From: Azolla caroliniana
Taxonomy: Eukaryota > Polypodiophyta
Length of the DNA: 64,000 nucleotides
Direction: 5' to 3'
NCBI GenBank assembly: GCA_043228905.1
Contig: JBHGNT010000005.1
Span: forward strand, 14,694,001-14,758,000
Shown: one piece after another, positions 12,201 through 21,048 of the stretch
How positions within the stretch are numbered: position 1 is the first letter of the stretch
Layout of the letters: each line of letters begins with the position of its first letter
Made by a program: the position numbers and the translations under genes
Notes under the pieces: generated by a model
What the model was told of the DNA's origin: nothing
What the model saw: only the letters and a program-made list of their open reading frames with translations
Databases searched by the model: none

Positions 12201-15200
12201 CTTCGCAAGCAGCTACAGTTGCGGCCCTATACTCCACCTCAGTGCTCGATAGAGCAACTGTTGGTTGTTTCTTGCTGCTCCAAGAGACTGCTCCACTACC
12301 GAGTGAAAACATAAATCCCGAAGTGGATCGCCTATAAGATGCATTGCCTACCCAATCAACATCCGTGAAGCCTTCGAGTCGAAGTGGTGCTCCACGCTTA
12401 TAGAAGATACCATAATTAAGTGTTCCACTACTATAACGTAACACTCGCTTAGCACAATCCATGTGAGTGTCGCGGGGGGTTGCCATGAACTGGCTAAGAA
12501 CCCGACCGGATAGCTGAGGTCTGGTCGGGTGATAGTTAGGTAGATAAGACTCCCAATTATTTGGCGATACTGTTTTGGCTCGCAAAATTTTCCAAAATCT
12601 GCAGTTAGCTATACTCCACCTCAGTGCTCGATAGAGCAACTGTTGGTTGTTTCTTGCTGCTCCAAGAGACTGCTCCACTACCGAGTGAAAACATAAATCC
12701 CGAAGTGGATCGCCTATAAGATGCATTGCCTACCCAATCAACATCCGTGAAGCCTTCGAGTCGAAGTGGTGCTCCACGCTTATAGAAGATACCATAATTA
12801 AGTGTTCCACTACTATAACGTAACACTCGCTTAGCACAATCCATGTGAGTGTCGCGGGGGGTTGCCATGAACTGGCTAAGAACCCGACCGGATAGCTGAG
12901 GTCTGGTCGGGTGATAGTTAGGTAGATAAGACTCCCAATTATTTGGCGATACTGTTTCGGCTCGCAAAATTTTCCAAAATCTGCAGTTAGCTTCATATTT
13001 CGATCAAGGGGTGTCGAGATGGACTTACACTCGGTCATTCCGAACTTGTAGAGCAAGTTCAACACATAGTGTCGTTGTGAGAGTAGGAACCCTTCTAGAG
13101 TGTAAGCTTAGCACAATCCATGTGAGTGTCGCGGGGGGTTGCCATGAACTAGCTAAGAACCCCGACCGGATACTTGAGGTCTGGTCGGGTGATCGTTAGG
13201 TAGATAAGACTCCCAATTATTTGGCGATACTGTTTCGGCTCGCAAAATTTTCCAAAATCTGCAGTTAGCTTCATATTTCGATCAAGGGGTGTCGAGATGG
13301 ACTTACACTCGGTCATTCCGAACTTGTAGAGCAAGTTCAACACATAGTGTCGTTGTGAGAGTAGGAACCCTTCTAGAGTGTAAGCTTAGCACAATCCATG
13401 TGAGTGTCGGGGGGGGTTGCCATGAACTAGCTAAGAACCCCGACCGGATAGCTGAGGTCTGGCTGGGTGATAGTTAGGTAGATAAGACTCCCAATTATTT
13501 GGCGATACTGTTTCGGCTCGCAGAATTTTCCAAAATCTGCAGTTAGCTTCATATTTCGATCAAGGGGTGTCGAGATGGACTTACACTCGGTCATTCCGAA
13601 CTTGTAGAGCAAGTTCAACACATAGTGTCGTTGTGAGAGTAGGAACCCTTCTAGAGTTTGAATGACCTCGATGCCGAGTAAATAATGTAAGTCATTCAGA
13701 TCCTTCATCTCGAACTTTTGTAAAAGCAGCTTTTTAATCTTTTGTATCTCGGTGAGACTTTCTCCACCGATGACAAGGTCATCGACATACAAGATTAAGA
13801 AGATGGGGCTTTTGGGATTGTTCTGAACATACAATGAGTTATCAGATTTTGACATCCGGAAGCCAATGTCGTGAAGATATGATGTGATCTTTGAATGCCA
13901 TGCTCTTGGGGCTTGCTTCAGTCCATAGGGCGGCTTCTTCAATCGGCAAACTGCATGTGGATGTTTGTTTGATTCGAAGCCAGGTGGTTGCATCATGTAA
14001 ACTTCCTCCTCGAGCTCACCTTGGAGGAATGCATTCTTCACATCCATTTGATGCAAGTGCCATCCTTTTGCTGCTGCCAGAGCAAAATTACTGTCCTCAC
14101 AAGGTCATTTTTGCCACCGGGGCAAATGTCTCCTCATAGTCTATGCCATGGGTTTGAGCATACTCTTTGGCGACTAGACGAGCCTTGAACCGATTGACCG
14201 TGCCATCCGTATTATGCTTTATCTTGAACACCCAGCGGCAACCAATTGGCTTTTTCTTGATTTCAGAGGATGGGACTAAATCCCAAGTATCGTTGTCAAA
14301 CAACACGCGCATCTCCTCCCTCATTGCCTCAATCCACCGGGGAACTTGGGCAGCTTCTTTGTAAGTCTCAGGTTCTTGGTCTGCTGCGACCTTCATCATG
14401 AATGCATAGTGGTGGGCCATGTACTCATTGTACCCGAACCTAACTATCGGGCTCTTTTGTCTGTTCGATTGATGGAGTTTTCCTTTGGTCATTTCCGGGG
14501 CCTTCTTCATTTCATACTTGTTGTGGACCGATCGGGATGGATGATCTAAGTCTTCACTGGATGTCATGTCCTTGGCCTCTTGCTCAGGCATCTTGCCCTT
14601 TTCTTTCTTTCTACGGGTGTAGCACAAAGGTGACAGCACATCAGAGGTTTCTTCATGCTGTGCAAGACTCTGATTGCTGGATGACACCTCAGGTCCAATC
14701 AGCTAGAGTGTGGGCAGACTCTCTGCTGGTTCTCCACCCATAATGGTCGTTAGCATCTCTTCTTCTTCACTCTGAGAATCTGCTCCAGATCTGCTTGTTT
14801 CGAGCACGGTGGGGGTCACTAATGTTGGGCCATACCATGGTGTCACCTCATCAAATACCACATCTCGGCTTACTCGTGACTGTCGAGTGATGGGGTTAAA
14901 ACACTTGTAACCCTTTTGCTCAAGTGAGTAACCAACGAGGATCATCTTCTCTGATTTTGGGTCAAGCTTTCTCCGCTTCTCATCGGGGACATGCACAAAT
15001 GCAATGCTGCCAAAAACCTTCAAGTGCGAAAGGTCTGGCTTTGTCCCAAAATACTTTTCGTGAGGGGTGATGTCATGGACACCCTCGGTTGTGCACCTAT
15101 TGATGAGATACACAGCCGTAACTGCTGCCTCTGCCCAATAGATCTTGGGCAAGTTCTTCTCATGCAGCATGGCGCGGGCCATCTCAAGAATTGTACGATT

Positions 15201-18200
15201 ATTCCGCTCAGCAACACCATTTTGTTGTGGTGTGTATGGGCAAGAGAATTCCCGGCGAATCCCCTTCTCTTCTAAAAAGGCCTTGAACTCGGTTGAGAAG
15301 TATTCTTGGCCACCATCAGACCGTAAGCATCGAATCTTGCGATTCATCTCATTTTCCACACAATTCTTTAACTTGACAAAGTGGGAGAAGACTCACTTTT
15401 CGACTTCATCGGGCATATCCAGGTATGCCGCGAATAGTCGTCAATGAAGGTAACGAAGTACCTACACCCACCGATTGTCGTTGTTTGAGTTGGGCCCCAT
15501 ACATCTGAGTGGATGACGTCCAGCAAGCCTTTACTCACATTTCTTTCGCTTAGGAATGGATGCCTATGTTGCTTGCCTAGTTGGCACACCTCACATACAT
15601 TATCAGGATGTTTCGAAGTAAATTGTGGCAATCCGTGCACAGCCCCTTTTGTTTGCATTGATCGGAGTTTACCGAGGTTTACATGGCCAACCCTTTTGTG
15701 CCACAACTCAATATCAGACTCCGCCTTGAGTCCCTTTGCATACATTGTTGTGTTCACCTCCGTCGCATCAAGAATAAACATGCGACCTTCTCTTCTTGCA
15801 TGAGCGATAAGTTGGCCTTTATCCTCGATGAAGCAACCTTCTTGGTTGAATCGCACTTGCATTCCTTGTTCAACAATTTGGCCAACCGAGACCAAATTCT
15901 TTGTGATTGTCGGGACATGCAATACATCCTCCATGTAGCCCTTGTTGTCGTGATTGTTAAGGGCCACATCTCCAATGTGCTCAATCATGTGTGTGGAGTC
16001 ATTACCGGTCTCCACCACGCCAGGTCTCTCAGGTTCCCTCAAATTCATGAACCATTCTTGATGACTTGTCATGTGATTTGAGGCACCTGGGTCCATGAAC
16101 CATACATCATCAGGTTGGGAAACACTTGTTATCATGTTATTCGCCCGGTGTCGCATAACAAACATTGGCACTTTATTTTCTAGGTCAGCCATCACAGCAT
16201 AGTTTGTTTGCTGCCGGGGTGAGGCAGCTGAGTCATTCTTCTTCTTCCGACACTCTGCTTCAAAGTGGCTAGGCTTTCCACAATACCAACACTCGGTTTG
16301 CTGGTTCTGCCTGGTTTATGCAGGCTGGTGGAAGCTCCCCTTTCTACCGGAATTCTCCTCAACCATTAGCATGGATTGCAAGTCGAAAAAGCTTGGGGGG
16401 TTCTCCCTTGTTATGGCAGTTCAAAATGAGCCATATTTTTGTGCAAGGCCGCCAAGACAGATATGCACCATCTCGTCATCATCAACTGCGACATTGATGG
16501 AGCCAAGTGAATCGCATAAGTCTTTGATCCGGACGGTATAGTCCATCACAGACATATCCCCTTGCCGAATATTGTTCAACTCCTGCCGGAGTTGAAGTTT
16601 TCTCGTTGTGGTTGAAGCCGCAAAAATCTTCTTCAAGTTTTTCCACGCTTCTGTTGGGGCTTTCGCATCTAGAATATAGCTTAACATGTGATCTTGCACA
16701 CATGTTGCCAAACAATACATTACCCTATTGGCGCCTTGCTGCCATGTGGGGTAGTTGGGACTTGTAATATCGGGGGCTGTTTCCTGAGCTCCCTCGATAT
16801 AAATCCAATACCCTTGCCCAACTAAGTACTGTTGCATCTTATATTCCCAAGATGCGTAGTTGTGCCTGTCCAACTTCTCTGTTGGAAGTGCACTACCCAT
16901 CTGTGCATTCATTTTTCTGATTTAGCTTGACTCGTATGATCCTATTAAGGTGAGCCTCTTGCTGTGCAAAACTGCAGCGACGATAGCAGGTTTTAAAACA
17001 GCATCTAGCTGCTCACACAGTTTCAATGGTAGAGCTCAGTGAAGGATCTCTAACCCTCACGCTCTGATACCATGTAAAGAATCTAACTCTAGTAGAGTTT
17101 AGTATTCAGAAGCGTAGTGTGTGTGTGTGTGTGTGTGAGAGAGAGTGAATGTATAAGCAAGAGAAGGAATTACAGAGAATAACCAAACAAATAAGAAAAC
17201 ACACAGTAGGGGGATGACAGCTTATGCACTTAGAGAGCTATATTAATTATCTAAAGATCATCAACTAAACTGAATGGCCAAAGGGGGTTTTATATACAAG
17301 TCCTCAAGGGACTGCCCTATTAAATGTGTTGGTGGAATCTAACCAAGATATCCACTTGAGGACAATTTTGTCATAAGAATATCTAATATTCTTTGACCAT
17401 ACTAACACTCGACAACTACACAAATTACAATAAAGTGTGCTCTCACACACTCGACAACTACACGGATTATAATAAAGTGTGCTCACACACTTTTTCATAC
17501 ATCGTTATTTTGTTCACACAAGTTGAGCTTGATTCTCAACACCTAGGAATAACATTTACAGAGCCTAGATGGTTATTTATACTCTTGTCCCTCCCTCCCT
17601 CCCTCCCTCCATCTCTATCTCTCTCTCAAGTTTGTAACTAATTTCTAACTTTCAAGTTTTTCTCTAACCTAACTAGTAAACCACATAAACGGCTTAACCG
17701 GTTTGAGACGGTTTGGCAAGGCTCAAGCCAAGCCGAACCAAGCTCAAACCGTTTAGTCAAGCTTAAGCCTAAGCCTAGCCAAGCCGCTAAGCCGTTTTAA
17801 ACCGGTTTAGCCAAACGGTTTAGGCTTGACCCGAGCCATTGCCGATCCCTAGTAATATGTCCCCCATAGTAGCAAATCTTATGATATCATCATATAATGG
17901 GTTTAGGCTGTAGGGTTTTAGGAATTAAAATCCTCTAAAATCCTAGAGAGGTTTAAAATCCTCTAACTTTTCCTATAATAAAAATCCTTTAACAACTTGC
18001 CTGATTTACTCTTGTTTGCCACAACTTGGAAATGCGAAAGCCTCTTCGTTCAAAAAGCCTTTCACAAACAGCTTGCCCTGGCCGTCCTCCAATGTTAAAA
18101 ATCATCATACCTGATGGTTTGATAACTGAGATTCCTTCTTCTACTGCCTTTGCAATTAATCCCAAACCAAATTGATCTTCCACAAAACCCTAGCAACAAC

Positions 18201-20497
18201 ATATGGGAGTAAATGAGTGTAGTTTTAGTGTCTAGATATTGGAATGTAAATAGACGGATAATAGAAACAGACCATTCATGCACAAAACTACTGCTTTAAA
18301 GATGTTTAAAAGAGAACTAGTAGATGGATTCATGACCCAGAATCCAGATGCACATGAATTGCATTAACTGAGCGATAGGACTAAAATCTTCCAAAGGGCT
18401 AATACCTGAAGTGCACAGTAGTTGCTAAGAGAATACAAAAATTCTTCACTTGCATTCTCAGAAACAATCTTTTGCATTGCTTGAGGGTCTGGATTCAATA
18501 TCTGCAAGAAACATCTCATGTTCATACAGATATATATCTTGATGATTGAAAACTAGGTAAAACAAAGAAAATTGAAAATAATAATTATTTGATACAGATA
18601 TTGACCTGGGGAATGCATCCAACAACACGATCCAGTGACATCTCATGTGTTCTGCAATATTGAAGCAGATCTGATTCATGAAATTCTACTCTATCAAGCA
18701 AAGTTTTACCTTCATGATCATATACAGGAGAACCATCTTCATTTAAAGCATTTAAGTACAAGTTGATCCATGAGGCCTTGATTGCTCGAGGATTTATATC
18801 AAGCCCATATACCTGTGTTATACATAAGCTACCACCTAAGATTGGGTAAAAAGGAGCAAATAATTGATACTCAAACAGTTAATGTTTCCACCTTTCTTGG
18901 AGACCATTTCTCCGCAATAGCAATAGAAATCCAGCCATTTCCACATCCCAACTCTGCGAGATCTCGGTCCCTGAAAACACTGTCTGGTAACCTATTGATG
19001 CCCTCAAAGAAAGTAAAAGACCAATCTTCAGGAGTAAATATGCTAGGAAGCTCTAATAGAGTAAGAGTTTGCCTCTCTTCCCGAAATCCTGCAAAAGTAT
19101 GAAGACTAATATAAATCATATGAGATTTGGGAAGTAAAACATGAGATCAAGTACCTAAAAAGTGAACTTTTAGTGGATATAGAACATTGGTACTAATAGA
19201 TACGTATCCACTGGAAAAAAAAAATCTTATCTCCATCACAGAATATTGCTTGTGTTTTCAATGCATGATCACGAGTTCTCTCTCTCTCAGAATTGCAACT
19301 TTTTTAAATGATCAATACCAAACCATGAAATCATGGTGGAGTTCCAGAAAGATTTCTCCAAGGTTACCATCTTGCGTTCAATTTGAGAGAAACTGAGATG
19401 AATGCCTTGTTGCAAGGATAGGTATGTGAAATGAAGTTTGCATATCAACGAATGGGAAGTCATAGAGACTGCATTCTTGGTTTTTTTTGAGTTTTCTTGT
19501 AAACTTCCTATAAATTTCTGCATTCTCATATATTCCTATTACTTCATGCATGAAAAGAAAATTCTTCAAAGAATTAATTTATTCTTCTCTGAACAGTAGC
19601 TCATTAGGGAGGCATAAAACATCACGAATGTGTTTCTGAAAGGTGCTTCCTCACATATGCTTATATCCAATGCGAGAAGGGTTACAGCAGCTAATGATTG
19701 TCCATCCCAAAACAATTTCAAATAAAAATATGGAAGTTTTCTAACATCCTATTAATTTATCCTTTTTCTCATAATGCATGAAAAGGGTAACTAACTTTTT
19801 GCCCCAAAACATCTAATCACTCAAAACAATATCAGCCATTCCATCTAACATTGCAGAAAAATTATATAAACAAAATCATTTTCTTTTCTTCTCCTACCTT
19901 CACACCCAGTTACAGAAAGATCCTGATTCAGTAACGTCATAAGTTTATACGGCAAACACTTTATATAAATTCTCTGTAGTCATGTGCAACAAGGAAATCG
20001 AATAATTCCTAAAGAGAATGTTCTCAAACAGTGTTAAAAGGAGACCATGCGTCCACAAAACTTCAAAAGTTGTGGATTATTCAAAAATTGGAAATGTTTT
20101 TAAAAGAGAGCGGTGTCGTCTAGACATAGGCAGTGTTCCTGCATTTTCTGATACTCTCCTTTTACTTCATGCATGAAAAGGAAACTACTCAATGATTCTT
20201 TAGTTATTTACGGAACCTTAAAGTAAAGATAAATAGTTTTCCTTTCTTTCTGATTGTACCTTCATATCCGGTGAGAGAGAGGTTATGGATTCGAAAGTGG
20301 AATACAGAGAGACTGTTCTCAGAATAATCAGGATGGCTGTCGATGAACTTCTGAACAGAAGATAAGAAAACGCGAGCCTGAGCGCGAGAAGTAGGGTTTT
20401 GCAGGTTTTCTAGGACGGACTTAAGGGACTGATAGGCCTTATCGCTGGAGAGAGAACAGTCATTGAGGAAGGTTTGGACCTCCAGTTGATCTTCCAT
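289..20497 (-). CDS. MMT: Methionine S-methyltransferase, 12 exons
   Basis: Transfers methyl from S-adenosylmethionine to L-methionine, making S-methylmethionine, a sulfur storage and transport form in plants; cytosolic in characterised family members. Exons (minus, first to last): 20497-20260, 19088-18892, 18812-18606, 18501-18406, 18189-18001, 5782-5594, 5495-5259, 4251-4117, 3969-3640, 2085-1906, 1823-891, 597-289. They sum to 3,240 nt, or 1,079 residues plus stop, the usual family length (about 1,070-1,090). The N-terminal methyltransferase domain shows motif I ELGCGNGW (residues 125-132) and a motif-IV-like NPDP after GCIPQI. The C-terminal part resembles an aminotransferase fold ([10 protein letters not shown] region), as in other MMTs, where it is not an active transaminase. 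The start follows the conserved N terminus [14 protein letters not shown]. No frameshift or stop is seen. Intron 5 (12.2 kb) has a GC donor and holds several transposons. Exon edges were set by splice sites plus recalled family similarity. Confidence 0.95.
2169..2453. repeat. 143-bp tandem duplication in MMT intron 9
   Basis: Two head-to-tail copies (about 2169-2311 and 2312-2453) share AAGTCTATGGCATTTTGGCT at one end and the LINE 3' tail motif AACAAACAAGAGATTACATC at the other, with a few substitutions. The duplication spans the edge of the LINE tail, so it arose after that insertion. Confidence 0.85.
2232..3500 (-). mobile_element. LINE 3' fragment (copy A), decayed
   Basis: Read on the minus strand, this intron 9 segment is the last part of a LINE. 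It starts near 3485 with a peptide like LYGVNV, followed by segments like [19 protein letters not shown] and HCWYAEM, interrupted by stops and frameshifts. It ends in a 3' untranslated tail with the motif GGCCATAATGGC, or GGCCAAAATGGCC in other copies. The same segments recur in order at 6643-8400, which is how the copies were recognised. No intact reading frame remains. The assignment as the C-terminal part of a LINE ORF2 rests on continuity with the reverse transcriptase seen in copy C. Confidence 0.7.
4815..5075 (-). mobile_element. LINE 3' tail fragment (copy B)
   Basis: Only the 3' untranslated tail of the same LINE family is present, in MMT intron 7. It shares with the other copies the CTTCGAAAGATCT segment, the GAGAACAACAAATCAAAATAA segment, the ACAAGAGATTACATC motif and the terminal TTAATATAT. 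It is severely 5'-truncated, as is common for LINE insertions. Confidence 0.65.
6034..6564. mobile_element. hAT-like MITE with 7-8 bp target duplication
   Basis: A roughly 530-bp AT-rich element rich in the word GGTTCGGTTC. Its ends are imperfect inverted repeats: AACAATCAGCAACGGTTC on the left and the complement of AACAATCGGCAACTGTTC on the right. It is flanked by direct repeats CATATTT (6027-6033 and 6565-6571), or 8 bp with one mismatch. There is no coding capacity. An 8-bp target site and GGCAA-containing ends suit non-autonomous hAT elements, but the superfamily is inferred. It sits in MMT intron 5. Confidence 0.65.
6401..6452. repeat. 12-bp tandem repeat containing ACCGCGGT palindromes
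   Basis: About four to five head-to-tail copies of GAAACCGCGGTT lie inside the MITE. Each unit holds the 8-bp palindrome ACCGCGGT, so the array can pair with itself in several registers. Confidence 0.85.
6643..8400 (-). mobile_element. LINE 3' half (copy C) with reverse transcriptase remnant
   Basis: Read on the minus strand from 8400. Reverse transcriptase similarity begins at STIGVKQGC, then passes a YAGD box (YADD expected) followed by [20 protein letters not shown] and FNTIEAW. After an interruption at about 7915-8070, the ORF2 C-terminal part follows: [28 protein letters not shown], and finally [19 protein letters not shown] near 7020-6960. The 3' untranslated tail with GGCCAAAATGGCC ends near 6643. 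Many stops and frame changes show it is dead. The missing 5' half appears inverted at 10040-10575. Confidence 0.8.
7915..8070 (+). mobile_element. LINE 3' tail (copy D), opposite orientation, inside copy C
   Basis: A short plus-strand copy of the family's 3' untranslated tail (GTTCTCAAAGACGAG, TAGGCCATTTTGGCCTC, then TTAATATATCTTTCTTTC) cuts copy C between the peptide segments [12 protein letters not shown] and [13 protein letters not shown]. This is a second, 5'-truncated insertion of the same family into an older copy. Confidence 0.65.
8430..10030 (-). mobile_element. Ty1/copia fragment with deleted interior
   Basis: The minus strand holds copia polyprotein pieces in order: the integrase/RT linker (about 10020-9600, with an [18 protein letters not shown] segment), RT N-part ([20 protein letters not shown], 9470-9406), RT with [10 protein letters not shown] near 9190, the FLGIEVI region (about 9100), and then only the tail of RNase H ([13 protein letters not shown], near 8990-8900). 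Most of RNase H is deleted at about 9000. The stretch 8430-8800 resembles the 3' LTR of the related element at 26355 (shared CTTGTATACAAGTC and GACAGAAGTACT words). The frame is broken many times. It lies in MMT intron 5. Confidence 0.75.
10040..10575 (+). mobile_element. LINE reverse transcriptase 5' half (copy E), inverted
   Basis: Plus-strand reverse transcriptase pseudogene. In order: [26 protein letters not shown]-like and [16 protein letters not shown], a DFQKAFD-like box (RT catalytic Asp region) near 10425, and [20 protein letters not shown], ending at [11 protein letters not shown] by 10570. The frames shift three times. In this LINE type the next segment would be the STIGVKQGC stretch, which is exactly where copy C starts at 8400 on the other strand. 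Confidence 0.75.
10567..10600. repeat. Perfect 14-bp inverted repeat, 6-nt loop
   Basis: TTCGCGTACGTCCA and its exact complement flank ATTTGA. A second, looser palindromic stretch (CATACGTTCGCGTATGATACGCG) follows directly. It starts at the LINE breakpoint. Confidence 0.8.
10601..11127. other. Simple-sequence-rich spacer
   Basis: No gene seen. It holds poly-T, (CA)n and (CT)n tracts at about 10720-10745, 10850-10870 and 10930-10975, and TATGAGTATGATACG words near 11080. Confidence 0.7.
11133..11593 (-). repeat. 3' LTR of copia element 1
   Basis: On the plus strand it starts TGTAAAGAATCTA and ends TTGATTCTCAACA, with the TG...CA ends typical of LTRs. The adjoining GCCCCCTC at 11595-11602 is the complement of the polypurine tract. 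Confidence 0.93.
12010..16912 (-). pseudogene. copia gag-pol polyprotein, broken
   Basis: Order on the minus strand: gag from ATG 16912 ([15 protein letters not shown]) to a stop at 16421; zinc knuckle [14 protein letters not shown] near 16270; protease with [10 protein letters not shown] near 16100 (DSGA expected); integrase zinc finger and core 15750-15000 ([18 protein letters not shown]); RT 14150-13400 ([26 protein letters not shown]); RNase H 12480-12010 (YCDNLS-type box, [18 protein letters not shown]). Breaks: the gag stop at 16421, a frame change near 15360, a stop between 14703 and 14687, and repeated 3' pol segments between 12227 and 13660. It cannot make a full polyprotein. Confidence 0.88.
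12227..13660. repeat. Tandem duplications inside copia pol (382 bp and 278 bp units)
   Basis: The segment 12227-12608 is repeated at 12609-12990 (period 382). The next segment has a 278-bp period: 12991-13268, 13269-13546, then a partial copy to about 13660. The 160-bp core (AATCCATGTGAGTGTCG to AAAATCTGCAGTTAGC) thus occurs four times. The junctions join ...TCTAGAGTGTAAG to CTTAGCACAATCC. Neither period is a multiple of three, so the frame is lost. Confidence 0.9.
17061..17072 (-). other. Primer binding site, initiator tRNA-Met
   Basis: The minus strand reads TGGTATCAGAGC directly inside the 5' LTR. This is the copia consensus for priming by tRNA-iMet. Confidence 0.9.
17073..17541 (-). repeat. 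5' LTR of copia element 1
   Basis: Matches the copy at 11133 over its whole length, with the (GT)n tract near 17120 longer. Same TG...CA ends. Confidence 0.93.
17680..17853. repeat. Decayed hAT-like repeat end (CCGGTTT-rich)
   Basis: Dense in GGTTTAG/AACCGG words and ending CATTGCCGATCCCTAG. The complement, CTAGGGATCGGCAATGG, resembles terminal repeats of plant hAT elements (TAGGGATGGCAA type). No matching left end was found. Similar in style to 6034-6564 and 24690-24960. Confidence 0.45.
17995..18001 (-). other. GC donor of MMT intron 5
   Basis: The minus strand reads CAG|GCAAGT at the end of exon 5. Using it joins ...WQTRVNQ to [11 protein letters not shown], which matches the family without a gap. 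A GT alternative nine bases earlier (AGA|GTAAAT) would delete three residues, V-N-Q. The acceptor is TTTGCAG at 5783-5789. Confidence 0.8.
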
Positions 20498-20597
20498 TAC
20501 TCTGCTTGCGGAGAGAGAGAGAAGATGAAGAAGGCGACGACGAAGAAGAATGAAGAAGAAAATGGACCACCTTCTTCCGTCTTTCGTTTACGAAACA

Positions 20598-20613
20598 ATT
20601 TTGAATATATATA

Positions 20614-20649
<36 letters not shown>

Positions 20650-20746
20650 TGTATGTATGTACGTACGTACGTATGTATGTATGTATGTGTATGTACATGC
20701 TCGTGACTAACTAGTACCAAAAATTAACGAAACAATTTTGAATATA

Positions 20747-20782
<36 letters not shown>

Positions 20783-20909
20783 TGTATGTATGTATGTACG
20801 TACATATGTATGTATGTATGTATGTACGTACATATGTATGTATGTATGTGTATGTACATGCTCGTGACTAACTACTACCAAAAATTAACGAAATAATTTT
20901 GAATATATA

Positions 20910-20945
<36 letters not shown>

Positions 20946-21045
20946 CGTATGTATGTATGTATGTACGTACGTATGTATGTATGTATGTATGTATGTATGT
21001 ATGTATGTGTATGTACATGCTCGTGACTAACTACTACCAAAAATT
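20598..21045. repeat. Triplicated GTAT microsatellite block upstream of MMT
   Basis: Three head-to-tail units of about 140-165 bp (from about 20590, 20728 and 20890). Each runs GAAACAATTTTGAA or GAAATAATTTTGAA, (AT)n, (GTAT)n with GTAC steps, ACATGCTCGTGACTAACTA, ACCAAAAATTAA. They lie about 100-550 bp upstream of the MMT start codon, in its 5' leader or promoter region. Confidence 0.9.
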
Positions 21046-21048
21046 AAA

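Larger units (their letters stand above)
11128..17546 (-). mobile_element. Ty1/copia element 1, complete ends, in MMT intron 5
   Basis: Bounded by LTRs at 11133-11593 and 17073-17541 and by 5-bp direct repeats CCTAG on both sides (11128-11132, 17542-17546), so both ends are original. The primer binding site (complement of the initiator tRNA-Met 3' end) lies inside the right LTR and the purine tract inside the left one, which fixes the orientation as minus. By eye the LTRs differ at roughly 15 sites over 460 bp plus a GT-repeat length change, so this is not a fresh insertion. The interior is a broken gag-pol with local tandem duplications. Confidence 0.93.

Noticed and set aside
20460-21030. 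Long frames of the MYVCMYVCM or THTYIHTYV type on both strands
   Set aside because: They are translations of the (GTAT)n microsatellite and overlap exon 1 of MMT in another frame.
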